Shown one piece after another: positions 18,291 to 26,162 of a stretch of 64,000 nt of DNA. The stretch is from the NCBI GenBank assembly GCA_041751095.1, contig JBGSYC010000005.1, positions 93,681 through 157,680 of the forward strand, in the 5' to 3' direction. Below the pieces are notes generated by a model. The model worked only from the letters and a program-made list of their open reading frames with translations, was not told where the DNA came from and ran no database searches. The first letter of the stretch is position 1; each line of letters opens with the position of its first letter. A program made the position numbers and the translations under genes. Source of the stretch: JADCRZ01 sp041751095 (lineage in GTDB: Bacteria; Bacteroidota; Bacteroidia; Chitinophagales; Chitinophagaceae).

Positions 18291-19901
18291 TTAATGTACT
18301 GATTGTACGCGTAATTTATTCTCGATCTGGTACTTTTCCTGGAATCCTTCAAGCCTGCATAAAATACCTTTTAAAGGAGCTTTTATATCCCTGAACTCCT
18401 TTATCAGTTCCAGCACATCAAAGTCGATATAATCCGATTGTGAAGCATCGACAACAACTTTGGAGTTTTCAGGAACATCGTCGAGAGTCTGGCGGATAGC
18501 CGCTTTATTTAAAAAAGATACTTCCTGCGACAGGCGTATGTTGATGACGTCGCCTTCATGATGTTTATCTTTACGGAAAAAGTAAGAGTTCTTAAGATTG
18601 CCATGCAATATTGCGCCAAATGCCGCTATCAGACCTGCTATTACACCCACTAACAGACCTTCGCCTTTTAACGGCAAATACAATCCAAAAAGATCAATAC
18701 CTAAAATAACCAGCACGGTAACAAAAAAAGGAATGTACTGATACTTACCGTTTTTGATCATATGTGAGAAAACCGAAATTTTGCACAACTTATATCCTGT
18801 TAGCAGGAGGATAGCAGCCAATGCGGCTAAAGGAATGAAATTAAGCAGGCGGGGAATGGAAACAACGCAGACCAATAGCAGAAAGCCATGAAAAACAGTT
18901 GAGAGCCTTGACTTTGCACCTGCATGCAGATTGGCACTGCTCCTTACGATAACGCTCGTAATAGGCAATCCCCCTATTAAGCCCGATAAGGCATTTCCTA
19001 TGCCCTGGGCCAGTAATTCCCTGTTGGTATCGGTGACATTTCTCTCGGGGTCGAGGTTATCGATGGCCTCAATGCTGAGTAATGTTTCCAGCGACGCAAT
19101 GATAGCTATCATTATACCGGTAATGATCACCTTACTGTCTAAAAAACCACTAAAATCAGGTAAAGTGAAGAAGCCCAGAAACTCAGCAACACTTCCGGCG
19201 GCTTTGATTTGCACGAGGTGTTCACTACCAACAACAAGGGGACTGTTAGTAGCTTTGAAAACTTCATTAATAATGATTGCAACAATTACCGCAACCAATG
19301 CACCGGGTATGAACTTTACCTTGTTTTTGATAAATGGTCTATCCCAAATGATCATTATTGCCATAGCAATCAAACAAATGATCAGAGCACCAGGATTGAT
19401 CTGCTGCAATGGCTGAAGTAATTCATGCCAGTCTTCATTCCCAAGCTCAACTAAAACACCGCTTTTATCTGTATCGTAGCCTACGGCATGCGGAATCTGT
19501 TTGGCTATAATCAGGATGCCGATGCTGGTCAGCAATCCTTTGATTACGCTCGACGGAAAATAGTTGGCGATGCCGCCCAATTTTGCCACACTGATCAATA
19601 TCTGTAAAATGCCGGCGATCAATACGGCACAAAGGAATAGATCAAATGACCCGATATTGGTAATAGCTGCCAATACCAAAGCAGCGAGACCCGCTGCAGG
19701 ACCTGCTACACTAAGCTTGGAACCGCTTAACGAACCTATCACTATTCCTCCGACGATACCGGATATCAATCCACTAAAGAACGGAGCGCCTGATGCAAGG
19801 GAAATACCAAGGCAAAGCGGCAACGCCACTAAAAATACAACCAGCCCTGACGGAAGATCATTTTTCCAGTATCTAAAAGTTAACCCGTTTCGATTGTTCA
19901 T
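18291..19901 (-). CDS. SulP family anion transporter (putative bicarbonate carrier), copy 1
   Basis: An inner-membrane SulP/SLC26 carrier of 536 aa with the same plan as the copy at 12.2-13.8 kb: VALPLCLGISLASGAP, LSVAGPAAGLAAL, and a C-terminal STAS-like domain (EVSFLNKAAIRQTL, VVVDASQSDYID). It is separated from dabA by only 12 bases, so the pair is surely co-transcribed. Two SulP genes flanking dabAB make bicarbonate the most likely substrate. About 190 bases of non-coding sequence separate it from the small peptide gene upstream, with no obvious promoter of its own. Confidence 0.9.
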   Translation of the reverse strand: MNNRNGLTFRYWKNDLPSGLVVFLVALPLCLGISLASGAPFFSGLISGIVGGIVIGSLSGSKLSVAGPAAGLAALVLAAITNIGSFDLFLCAVLIAGILQILISVAKLGGIANYFPSSVIKGLLTSIGILIIAKQIPHAVGYDTDKSGVLVELGNEDWHELLQPLQQINPGALIICLIAMAIMIIWDRPFIKNKVKFIPGALVAVIVAIIINEVFKATNSPLVVGSEHLVQIKAAGSVAEFLGFFTLPDFSGFLDSKVIITGIMIAIIASLETLLSIEAIDNLDPERNVTDTNRELLAQGIGNALSGLIGGLPITSVIVRSSANLHAGAKSRLSTVFHGFLLLVCVVSIPRLLNFIPLAALAAILLLTGYKLCKISVFSHMIKNGKYQYIPFFVTVLVILGIDLFGLYLPLKGEGLLVGVIAGLIAAFGAILHGNLKNSYFFRKDKHHEGDVINIRLSQEVSFLNKAAIRQTLDDVPENSKVVVDASQSDYIDFDVLELIKEFRDIKAPLKGILCRLEGFQEKYQIENKLRVQSVH

Positions 19902-20092
19902 AAGATCTAATTGGTAAGTGATAACTGTTTAGTTAATTTAACAACCAACAGGTTCCGCAGAGGCGTATAAATTGATCACTTGTATAAAGAAGGCACTTCA
20001 GTCAATGCTGCTGAATGTGCAGGATTTCACGAGTACCAGCACAGAATCGTAGATAAATGGCAAGGGAGAGCTGCAAGGCAGCATCGCGTCGA

Positions 20093-20392
20093 TTAAGCAA
20101 GTCCGTTCGGAGGTGGAGTATGTACCGCGCCGGCATGAGGAAGAGGCAACTTTTCAGAGAAATGAAATACGGCTGTATTGAGCCGGACAAAATGCAGTGT
20201 TATCCAGTCATTCATGGTATGTATTTCCTTTTCCTCTTCTATTAACTGCCGCAACGACTTTGATGCACCAAAGTCAGTATTTTCATCCTCAGGACAACCG
20301 GATATAAAAAAACGGCCGGCCTGATTTGAAGGAAATAATTGAATCGCCAGGGTAAAAATTAACACAATATGTACGATTCTTCTCAGTAGCAT
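20093..20392 (-). CDS. Small exported protein heading the inorganic carbon gene run
   Basis: I do not recognise this 99-aa protein. It starts with a positively charged, hydrophobic segment (MLLRRIVHIVLIFTLAIQLF) that reads as a signal peptide or single membrane anchor. The middle is acidic (QLIEEEKEIHTMNDW), followed by a histidine-bearing tail ending in HAGAVHTPPPNGLA. Bacteroidota genomes often carry such ~100-residue exported proteins with a proline-rich tail ahead of transporter genes. A consensus promoter begins only a few bases upstream of its ATG. It precedes sulP by 191 bases on the same strand, so it may be the first gene of the dab transcript. Confidence 0.55.
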   Translation of the reverse strand: MLLRRIVHIVLIFTLAIQLFPSNQAGRFFISGCPEDENTDFGASKSLRQLIEEEKEIHTMNDWITLHFVRLNTAVFHFSEKLPLPHAGAVHTPPPNGLA

Positions 20393-20397
20393 TATGG

Positions 20398-20427
20398 CAA
20401 AAGTAGATTAGCATACTGAAAATTCAA
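20398..20427 (-). promoter_or_regulatory. Bacteroidota consensus promoter for the 99-aa peptide/dab run
   Basis: Read on the - strand, TTG (20425-20427), exactly 19 bases, then TACTTTTG (20398-20405): an exact match to the TTG-N19-TAnnTTTG consensus of the Bacteroidota housekeeping sigma factor. Transcription should begin around 20392-20394, at or next to the ATG of the small peptide gene, implying a leaderless or nearly leaderless message. Confidence 0.75.
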
Positions 20428-20505
20428 AAAAATGATACAATCTTTAACATTCGGCAAGCAACCCTGTACAAGATAAAGGTACGCCTGCCTAACTAAATGA
20501 AAAAC

Positions 20506-21255
20506 TCAGGTATTTAATCCGCCACAAACGCTAATTACCTGCCCGGTTACATAACTGCTCATGTCACTAGCCAGAAACAAGGCAACATTTGCAATTTCTT
20601 CGGTGTCTGCAAACCTGCCAAGCGGAATTCGTTCGAGGAAAGACCTCGAAGCATCCCCTTCTTTAAGGTAATGGGTCATGTCGGTTTCCACGAACCCAGG
20701 CGCTATCGCATTGCAGCGTATATTTCGGCTGCCCAGTTCCAGTGCAACGGATTTGCTAAACCCAATGATTCCCGCTTTACTGGCCGCGTAACTGGCCTGC
20801 CCGGCATTACCGCTGATGCCAATTACAGAACTCATATTTATTATACTGCCCTTCCTTACTTTCATCATCGGGCGGATAACCTGCTTTGTCATGTTGTATA
20901 CACTCTTCAGGTTAATTGTCATTACCTCGTCCCATTGGTCAGGCGTCATCCTGAGTAGAAGGTTGTCTTTGGAAATGCCAGCGTTGTTTACACAAATGTC
21001 AACAGCCCCAAATTCTTTAACGACGTCGTTTACCATTGATTCACAGTCCCCGAAAACGCCTGCATTACTTTTAAAGGCTTTGGCCTTCACTCCCAGGCTT
21101 TTGATCTTTTCTTCAAGGATGTTCGCTTTTTCCTCACTGCTCAGGTAAGAAAAGGCAATATGAGCACCCTGCTCCGCAAGCTTTAACGCAATGCTTTCAC
21201 CGATTCCGCGGCTGGCCCCGGTAATAATAGCTGTTTTGTTTTCGAGTAGTTTCAT
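20506..21255 (-). CDS. fabG: 3-oxoacyl-[acyl-carrier-protein] reductase
   Basis: The NADPH-dependent ketoreductase of type II fatty acid synthesis. N-terminal TGASRGIG (about 13-20), NNAG in VCVNNAGISKDN, catalytic Ser in NMSSVIG, and YAASK in the active site are all intact. The C-terminus ends VISVCGGLNT, close to the family's VDGGM end. The length (249 aa) is standard and the start ATG at 21255 is unambiguous. It is not in a visible fab operon; its neighbours are an unknown lipoprotein gene and the carbon block. Confidence 0.93.
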   Translation of the reverse strand: MKLLENKTAIITGASRGIGESIALKLAEQGAHIAFSYLSSEEKANILEEKIKSLGVKAKAFKSNAGVFGDCESMVNDVVKEFGAVDICVNNAGISKDNLLLRMTPDQWDEVMTINLKSVYNMTKQVIRPMMKVRKGSIINMSSVIGISGNAGQASYAASKAGIIGFSKSVALELGSRNIRCNAIAPGFVETDMTHYLKEGDASRSFLERIPLGRFADTEEIANVALFLASDMSSYVTGQVISVCGGLNT

Positions 21256-21507
21256 GGATGATTTGGAATTAATTAATTTGGCCCGAAGACCAATAGGTTT
21301 GGGAAAATTTAAACAGGCTGATATGCTGCCTTTTCCTTAACGATTTACTACCTGCTTCCTCGAAAATTGGATACCCTGACTTAGGATTGTGCTGCATATC
21401 TGGCTTGACGTTATAAAGGGTCAATCAAAATTGTCGCTGTTGGTATAGCGATACAAAAGCTGATGTTTCGTTGGGTCAGCCGCTATAATGCCAAACCTAT
21501 ATTGGAT

Positions 21508-22230
21508 TTAGCTAAAATCAACGTCGTAAGTTTTCGACTGTCCTTTTCCAATATAAATGCTGTCTCGTAAATCAACTCTTACGCCATTCTTCTTTTTAAT
21601 GATATCGAAATAGGTATATTGGTCGCCTGCTGTTGTACCTGTTAGTTCTAACCTTGTAAAAGAGCCGTCACTTGAGAAAAAATGTGTGTTGCTTAATTGA
21701 CCATCTGTCTTTTTCATTTCAATGCCAATGCCCATTGAGCCATAAGTTAAGAAATAAGGTAAGCATTGAAAAAAGTCATTAGAGCTAGTAGGGCTAAAAT
21801 TCTTATAAATAATTTTCAGTGTTGCTTTGCCTGGAACATGAATATTTGCGGTGACATTGCTGTCATATTTTTGAATTCCGTAGTAGTCATTTTTCTGAAA
21901 AAAGTAGTCACTTCCTTTTCGTGCAGTCACATAGAATTTTCCGCCCTTTAGCTCGTTTGGTTTCGCCTTAAATGAGAAATTGATAAAACCAGTGTTGGAG
22001 GTTTGTCCTTTTGCAATAAGTCTGCCAGGATTACCAAGTGGAGTTGCTGGTTTTGACCATCCCAATTCAACTGGAATATTTGCCAATGGTGTCATCGAAT
22101 TAAGCCCTGTAGAAACTCTTACGTTGAATGTCATGCAACTGTCTGTACAGCGGGCATTGACATTCGCTTCATTTCTCTTAAAACAACTTGTCAGAAGAAA
22201 TAACACTACAGGTAAAGGTAAGGCTCTCAT
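21508..22230 (-). CDS. Hypothetical lipoprotein
   Basis: I do not recognise this 240-aa protein. It has a short lipoprotein signal with lipobox LLTSC (Cys at about 16), so it should be lipid-anchored. The following CFKRNEANVNARCTDSC has three more cysteines. The body is rich in beta-strand-like, Thr/Ser/Tyr-bearing segments, with an early stretch resembling a carboxypeptidase-regulatory/Ig-like fold. By eye it is lower in GC than its neighbours. It lies directly downstream of a broken ATPase fragment, so the stretch may be acquired DNA. Confidence 0.7.
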   Translation of the reverse strand: MRALPLPVVLFLLTSCFKRNEANVNARCTDSCMTFNVRVSTGLNSMTPLANIPVELGWSKPATPLGNPGRLIAKGQTSNTGFINFSFKAKPNELKGGKFYVTARKGSDYFFQKNDYYGIQKYDSNVTANIHVPGKATLKIIYKNFSPTSSNDFFQCLPYFLTYGSMGIGIEMKKTDGQLSNTHFFSSDGSFTRLELTGTTAGDQYTYFDIIKKKNGVRVDLRDSIYIGKGQSKTYDVDFS

Positions 22231-22241
22231 AATGTAAGAAA

Positions 22242-22440
22242 TTAATTACAGCCCACTGTTGGGTTAGTGAAAGTCCTAAACCGGTAAGGGTTTAAAAATT
22301 TAAACGCATCGAATACAGATGACTTACCACTTCCATTTGATCCAATTAATTATACGAGCCTGAAAATTACCGGGAATGTCCTGTAGTGTCAGATCCGTAA
22401 AGCGCTTGAAGTTTTTGAGTGGCAGGCTTTTTATCTTCAT
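22242..22440 (-). pseudogene. Frameshifted N-terminal remnant of an AAA-type ATPase
   Basis: Reading the - strand from the ATG at 22440 gives MKIKSLPLKNFKRFTDLTLQ then DIPGNFQARII, the N-terminus of a widespread ABC/SMC-like AAA ATPase family. One extra base near 22346 breaks the frame; skipping it restores IGSNGSGKSSVFDAFKFL, a complete Walker A motif. The frame then stops at 22242-22244, after about 65 residues in all, so the remainder of the protein (normally several hundred residues) is missing. It starts two bases from the end of the GH3-auxin-like gene. This is a decayed gene, not expressed as a functional ATPase. Confidence 0.75.
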
Positions 22441-23954
22441 CCCTCAAATTTTGCAATTTGTAAAATCTCTTCAACATAAATTCTTTCATTACATAACCTC
22501 GGTATTTTATGCTGGCCGCCAAGTTTTCCTTTCCGCCGCAGCCATTCGGTAAATATCCCTTTTTTCAGCATCTGTACAACAGGCATGCGAAGCGCGATAT
22601 CCTTATATCTTTTAGCCTCATAATCGCTGTTGGTGGTTTTTAGCGCCGCATCAAGCTCGTTTGTAAATTGAACCAGGCTCGAAGGCTCTTTCTCGAACTC
22701 GATCAGCCACTCATGAGCTCCGTTAGTTTTTTCACTGAAGTAAACAGGCGCAGCGGTGTAATCATTTACGATGGCGCCCGTGCGACTGCTTGCAATGGCA
22801 ATGGCCCGGTCGCTGTTGTCAACGATCAATTCTTCGCCGAAGGCATTTATAAAATGCTTGAGCCGGCCGCTAACTTTGATCTTAAACGGATACAGGGATG
22901 TGAATTGTATCGTGTCTCCTACAAGGTATCTCCATAGCCCCCCGTTTGTGGAAATGATTAATGCATAGTTTTTGTTGATTTCAACATCCGGCAAGCCGAT
23001 CGTTTGGGGGCACTCCTTTCCATACTCTTCAATGGGCATGAATTCATAGAAGATGCCATGTTGTGTAAATAACAGAAGCCCATCTTCAGATGGATCATCC
23101 TGCGCAGCAAAAAAACCTTCGCTTGCATTGTACATTTCCAGGTAATGGATGTGAGATCCTGTCAGCTTTTTAAACTGTTCTTTATAGGGAACAAATGATA
23201 CGCCTCCATGCATATAAAGTTCGAGGTTGGGCCACACTTCCTTGATATCGGTTTTTCCCGTAATCTCAAGAATGCGCCTGAGTAACACCAGCGTCCATGT
23301 AGGCACGCCTGAAATCGACGTTACATCTTCCTCTATTGTGCTCTGTGCAAGGCGTTCAATCTTTTCCTCCCACTCATCAAGCAAGGCTACGCTTAACTCT
23401 GGTGTGCGCAACCAGTGTGCCCAAAAGGGAGTATTCTGGAGGAGAACGGCGCTCAGATCGCCATAACTTATATCCTCGCTTAGCTGGTTCACCTGGTGGC
23501 TTCCCCCAACAACCAGCCCTTTACCGGTCAACAGGTCTGATTCGGGAAAAGACCGATAAAACAACGTAAGTACATCTTTGGCTGCCAGGTAATGCCCTTC
23601 CTCAAGACTTTCTTCGCTAACCGGTATAAATTTGCTTTTATCGCTTGTTGTACCGCTGCTTTTCGCAAACCACTTCACCGGCGTATTCCAGAGCAGATTT
23701 TCCTCGCCATTCATCATGCGTTGTATATAAGGCTTAAGGTCGTCATAGTCACTTACCGGCACGGCTTCTTTAAAGGCTTTGATGGAAAACAACGCATTAA
23801 ACTGATATTTGCGTCCGAACTCAGTGTACTGAGCTGCGGTCACCAATTCCTGTAGTACCTCTCTTTGGGCAGCTATCGGATCGGAAGACCACTTCTCGAT
23901 TTGCGGAAGCCGTAACCGGGCCAGGCGTGATATGGCAGGGCTTAATAATTTCAT
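22437..23954 (-). CDS. GH3 auxin-responsive promoter family protein (acyl-adenylating enzyme)
   Basis: A 505-aa cytoplasmic protein of the GH3 family, adenylate-forming enzymes that in plants conjugate amino acids to acyl acids such as jasmonate or auxin. Visible family features are WFAKSSGTTSDKSKFIPVS (phosphate-binding loop), the TSISGVPTW region, and the YNASEGFF and YLVGDTI motifs of the adenylation site. Bacterial members are common in Bacteroidota but their substrates are unknown. No biosynthetic partner is adjacent. The start ATG at 23954 is well placed. Confidence 0.88.
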   Translation of the reverse strand: MKLLSPAISRLARLRLPQIEKWSSDPIAAQREVLQELVTAAQYTEFGRKYQFNALFSIKAFKEAVPVSDYDDLKPYIQRMMNGEENLLWNTPVKWFAKSSGTTSDKSKFIPVSEESLEEGHYLAAKDVLTLFYRSFPESDLLTGKGLVVGGSHQVNQLSEDISYGDLSAVLLQNTPFWAHWLRTPELSVALLDEWEEKIERLAQSTIEEDVTSISGVPTWTLVLLRRILEITGKTDIKEVWPNLELYMHGGVSFVPYKEQFKKLTGSHIHYLEMYNASEGFFAAQDDPSEDGLLLFTQHGIFYEFMPIEEYGKECPQTIGLPDVEINKNYALIISTNGGLWRYLVGDTIQFTSLYPFKIKVSGRLKHFINAFGEELIVDNSDRAIAIASSRTGAIVNDYTAAPVYFSEKTNGAHEWLIEFEKEPSSLVQFTNELDAALKTTNSDYEAKRYKDIALRMPVVQMLKKGIFTEWLRRKGKLGGQHKIPRLCNERIYVEEILQIAKFEG

Positions 23955-24043
23955 GAAAGCAGCAATAATTAATTACGAAGGAATGCAATATCCCTCAATA
24001 TAATGTAAGATCGGGTTACAAAAGATTTCTGCTGTGTCAGACC

Positions 24044-24814
24044 TTACAGCATGTTACCACGTTGTTCTTCCAATAGATAATCTTTTCTCTTCAGTTCAAA
24101 ATTCCTACCAAGGTATAACCGGCGAACATGTTCGTCAGAGGCCAGCTCTTCAGCGGTACCATGCTTAAATATCTTCCCCTCTATTAACAGGTAAGCCCGG
24201 TCGCAGATAGAAAGGGTTTCATTTACATTGTGATCGGTAATCAGTATTCCGATATTTTTATATTTCAGCCGGGCAACAACGGTCTGAATGTCTTCTACGG
24301 CAATTGGATCTACCCCCGCGAAAGGTTCATCAAGCAGGATAAATTTCGGGTCAACGGCTAAAGCCCTTGCAATTTCTGTCCGGCGCCTTTCTCCCCCGCT
24401 TAAGCTGTCGCCGTTATTTTTACGAACATGGTGCAGCCGGAATTCATCGAGCAATTCTTCCAATTTATCTTTCTGATCCTTTCTGCTCATTTTTCTCATT
24501 TCAAGCACCGCCTTGATATTATCTTCTACACTCAACTTTCTGAAAACGGAGGCTTCCTGGGGTAAGTAGCCTATGCCTTGTTGCGCCCTTTTATACATTG
24601 GCATTTTGGTAATATCGTCTTCATTCAGGTAAACCTTTCCTTCGTCTGGCCTGATTAGTCCAACAACCATGTAAAATGTAGTTGTTTTCCCTGCCCCGTT
24701 GGGCCCAAGCAAGCCAACGATCTCGCCTTGTTTAACCTCTACTGAAACATGGTCGACCACAGTGCGGTTACGATAGCTTTTTACAAGGTCCCTGGTATGA
24801 ATAACTAAATTCAA
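24044..24814 (-). CDS. lptB: LPS export ABC transporter ATP-binding protein LptB
   Basis: The cytoplasmic ATPase of the LptBFGC lipopolysaccharide extractor. Walker A GPNGAGKTT at 37-45, Q-loop Gln86 (YLPQE), signature LSGGE at 138-142, Walker B FILLDEP at 158-164 and an H-loop ITDHNV are present. The segment YLPQEASVFRKLSVEDNI is a hallmark of LptB. It is 256 aa. A -7 box TAGATTTG lies at 24831-24838, giving a short 5' leader. lptC is in the same window but 20 kb away. Confidence 0.93.
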   Translation of the reverse strand: MNLVIHTRDLVKSYRNRTVVDHVSVEVKQGEIVGLLGPNGAGKTTTFYMVVGLIRPDEGKVYLNEDDITKMPMYKRAQQGIGYLPQEASVFRKLSVEDNIKAVLEMRKMSRKDQKDKLEELLDEFRLHHVRKNNGDSLSGGERRRTEIARALAVDPKFILLDEPFAGVDPIAVEDIQTVVARLKYKNIGILITDHNVNETLSICDRAYLLIEGKIFKHGTAEELASDEHVRRLYLGRNFELKRKDYLLEEQRGNML

Positions 24815-24830
24815 TGTTCAATATTTGTTA

Positions 24831-24838
24831 CAAATCTA
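24831..24838 (-). promoter_or_regulatory. -7 promoter box of lptB
   Basis: On the - strand the sequence TAGATTTG matches the TAnnTTTG -7 consensus. It sits about 17 bases before the lptB ATG; no clear TTG is seen at the -33 position. Confidence 0.5.
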
Positions 24839-24966
24839 CCTGATCTGTTTAACCGGCACTTTTCCAGGTTTAACATTATTCATTCATTAACAGCAATACT
24901 CTTTCCTTCATGAATGTCAAAACCTCTCGAGCTTCGTGAATTTATGCTGATTATGGTTATAGCGCT

Positions 24967-24974
24967 TATCTTTG
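24967..24974 (+). promoter_or_regulatory. -7 promoter box of metF
   Basis: TATCTTTG exactly matches the TAnnTTTG consensus and lies 86 bases before the metF ATG. The predicted message would carry a leader of about 80 bases that includes the hairpin at 24999-25044. Confidence 0.5.
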
Positions 24975-24998
24975 CTAAATTTTTTTAACTGAATCACC

Positions 24999-25044
24999 GC
25001 AAACATAACATAAGGCTTACAAAAAAGGTCTTTTTTATGTTCGC
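24999..25044 (+). promoter_or_regulatory. Leader hairpin upstream of metF
   Basis: GCAAACATAA (24999-25008) pairs with TTATGTTCGC (25035-25044) with one mismatch, and the loop holds a second pairing, AAAAAAGG against the following T run. It ends 15 bases before the metF ATG, so folding could affect translation. It does not match a riboswitch that I can recognise. Confidence 0.35.
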
Positions 25045-25059
25045 AGCATAAAGAACCCC

Positions 25060-26013
25060 ATGAAGGTAATAGAACATATTAACCAGGCTAAAGAATCTTT
25101 AATATCATTTGAAATATTGCCGCCCCTGAAGGGCAAAACAGTATCGGCTATCTACGACCACCTTGATCCTCTAATGGAGTTTAAGCCCTCTTTTATCAAT
25201 GTAACATATCATCGGAGTGAAACGATGTTTAAGAAAAAGACAGACGGCACTTTTGAGAAGGTTGAAGTTCGCAAACGCCCCGGCACTGTGGGCATTTGTG
25301 CAGCTATTATGAACCATTACCAGATAGATGCGGTGCCGCATCTTATCTGTGGCGGCTTTTCAAAACGTGAAACTGAAGATGCACTGATAGATCTCAATTT
25401 TCTGGGAATTAACAATGTACTCGTTTTGAGGGGAGATGCAGCCAAGAACGAAGCTTCTTTCGAGCCTGAGCCTGATGGAAACCGTTTCGCGATAGACCTG
25501 TTAAAACAGGTCGCCAACCTGAACCTGGGCATTTACCTCGAAGAAGATATTAAGAATGGTGGCAAAACCGACTTCTGCATTGGTATAGCAGGGTATCCGG
25601 AAAAACATTTTGAATCGCCAAACCTGGAAACTGATATGGCTTACCTCAAATCCAAGGTGGATGCGGGGGCAGAGTACATTATGACACAAATGTTCTTTAA
25701 CAATCAAAAGTTTTTTGAGTTCGTAAAAACATGCAGGGAAAGCGGTATTGATGTACCGATAATTCCAGGCCTTAAATGCCTTACCAATAAAAAACAGCTA
25801 AATATTTTACCAAAGACGTTTCATGTGGATATACCAAAGGATCTGTCGGGTGACGTAATGAAATGCAAAACCGACGATGATGTTGAACAGGTTGGAACGG
25901 AATGGCTTATTCATCAGAGTAAGGAGCTGAGAAAATTTGGTGTGCCCGTTTTGCATTACTATACTTTAGGAAAAGCCAAGGTGATCTGGAATGTGGTTAA
26001 GGAACTGGTGTAA
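25060..26013 (+). CDS. metF: Methylenetetrahydrofolate reductase
   Basis: A flavoenzyme that makes 5-methyltetrahydrofolate for methionine synthesis. The N-terminal SFEILPPLKGK holds the conserved Glu; then follow VTYHRSE, LVLRGDAAK, IGIAGYPEKHFESPN and MTQMFFNNQKFFEF, all diagnostic for MetF. At 317 aa it is the usual bacterial length. It is transcribed alone, ended by a strong hairpin 27 bases after the stop, and no other methionine gene is adjacent. Confidence 0.95.
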   Translation: MKVIEHINQAKESLISFEILPPLKGKTVSAIYDHLDPLMEFKPSFINVTYHRSETMFKKKTDGTFEKVEVRKRPGTVGICAAIMNHYQIDAVPHLICGGFSKRETEDALIDLNFLGINNVLVLRGDAAKNEASFEPEPDGNRFAIDLLKQVANLNLGIYLEEDIKNGGKTDFCIGIAGYPEKHFESPNLETDMAYLKSKVDAGAEYIMTQMFFNNQKFFEFVKTCRESGIDVPIIPGLKCLTNKKQLNILPKTFHVDIPKDLSGDVMKCKTDDDVEQVGTEWLIHQSKELRKFGVPVLHYYTLGKAKVIWNVVKELV

Positions 26014-26039
26014 ATGGATATTAATTAATCCTGCAAAGA

Positions 26040-26073
26040 GTAAAGCATCCGCCTCAATCAGCGGATGCTTTAC
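26040..26073. terminator. Bidirectional hairpin between metF and the barrel gene
   Basis: A perfect 13-base stem, GTAAAGCATCCGC (26040-26052) with GCGGATGCTTTAC (26061-26073), and an 8-base loop. It lies in the convergent gap after metF and after the - strand barrel gene, so it can serve both. No long T-tract follows on either side. Confidence 0.7.
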
Positions 26074-26162
26074 AAACACTTAAATGCTGTTTATCTTGTC
26101 GGGAAATTGGCTATGATGCCCGCTGAATAGCAAGGCAAACACTTCCGCCATTCTTCAGGCTT

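Noticed and set aside
11477..20392. Evidence for autotrophy (RuBisCO or carboxysome) with the carbon cluster
   Set aside because: No RuBisCO, carboxysome shell, phosphoribulokinase or other fixation gene is present in the window.
21427..21507. 27 open codons immediately after the lipoprotein stop, with a protein-like sequence
   Set aside because: Could be a C-terminal relic of the broken ATPase, but there is no motif to show it, and the lipoprotein ends normally before it.
24975..25059. SAM-type riboswitch ahead of metF
   Set aside because: None of the conserved SAM aptamer core sequences is visible; only a simple stem remains.
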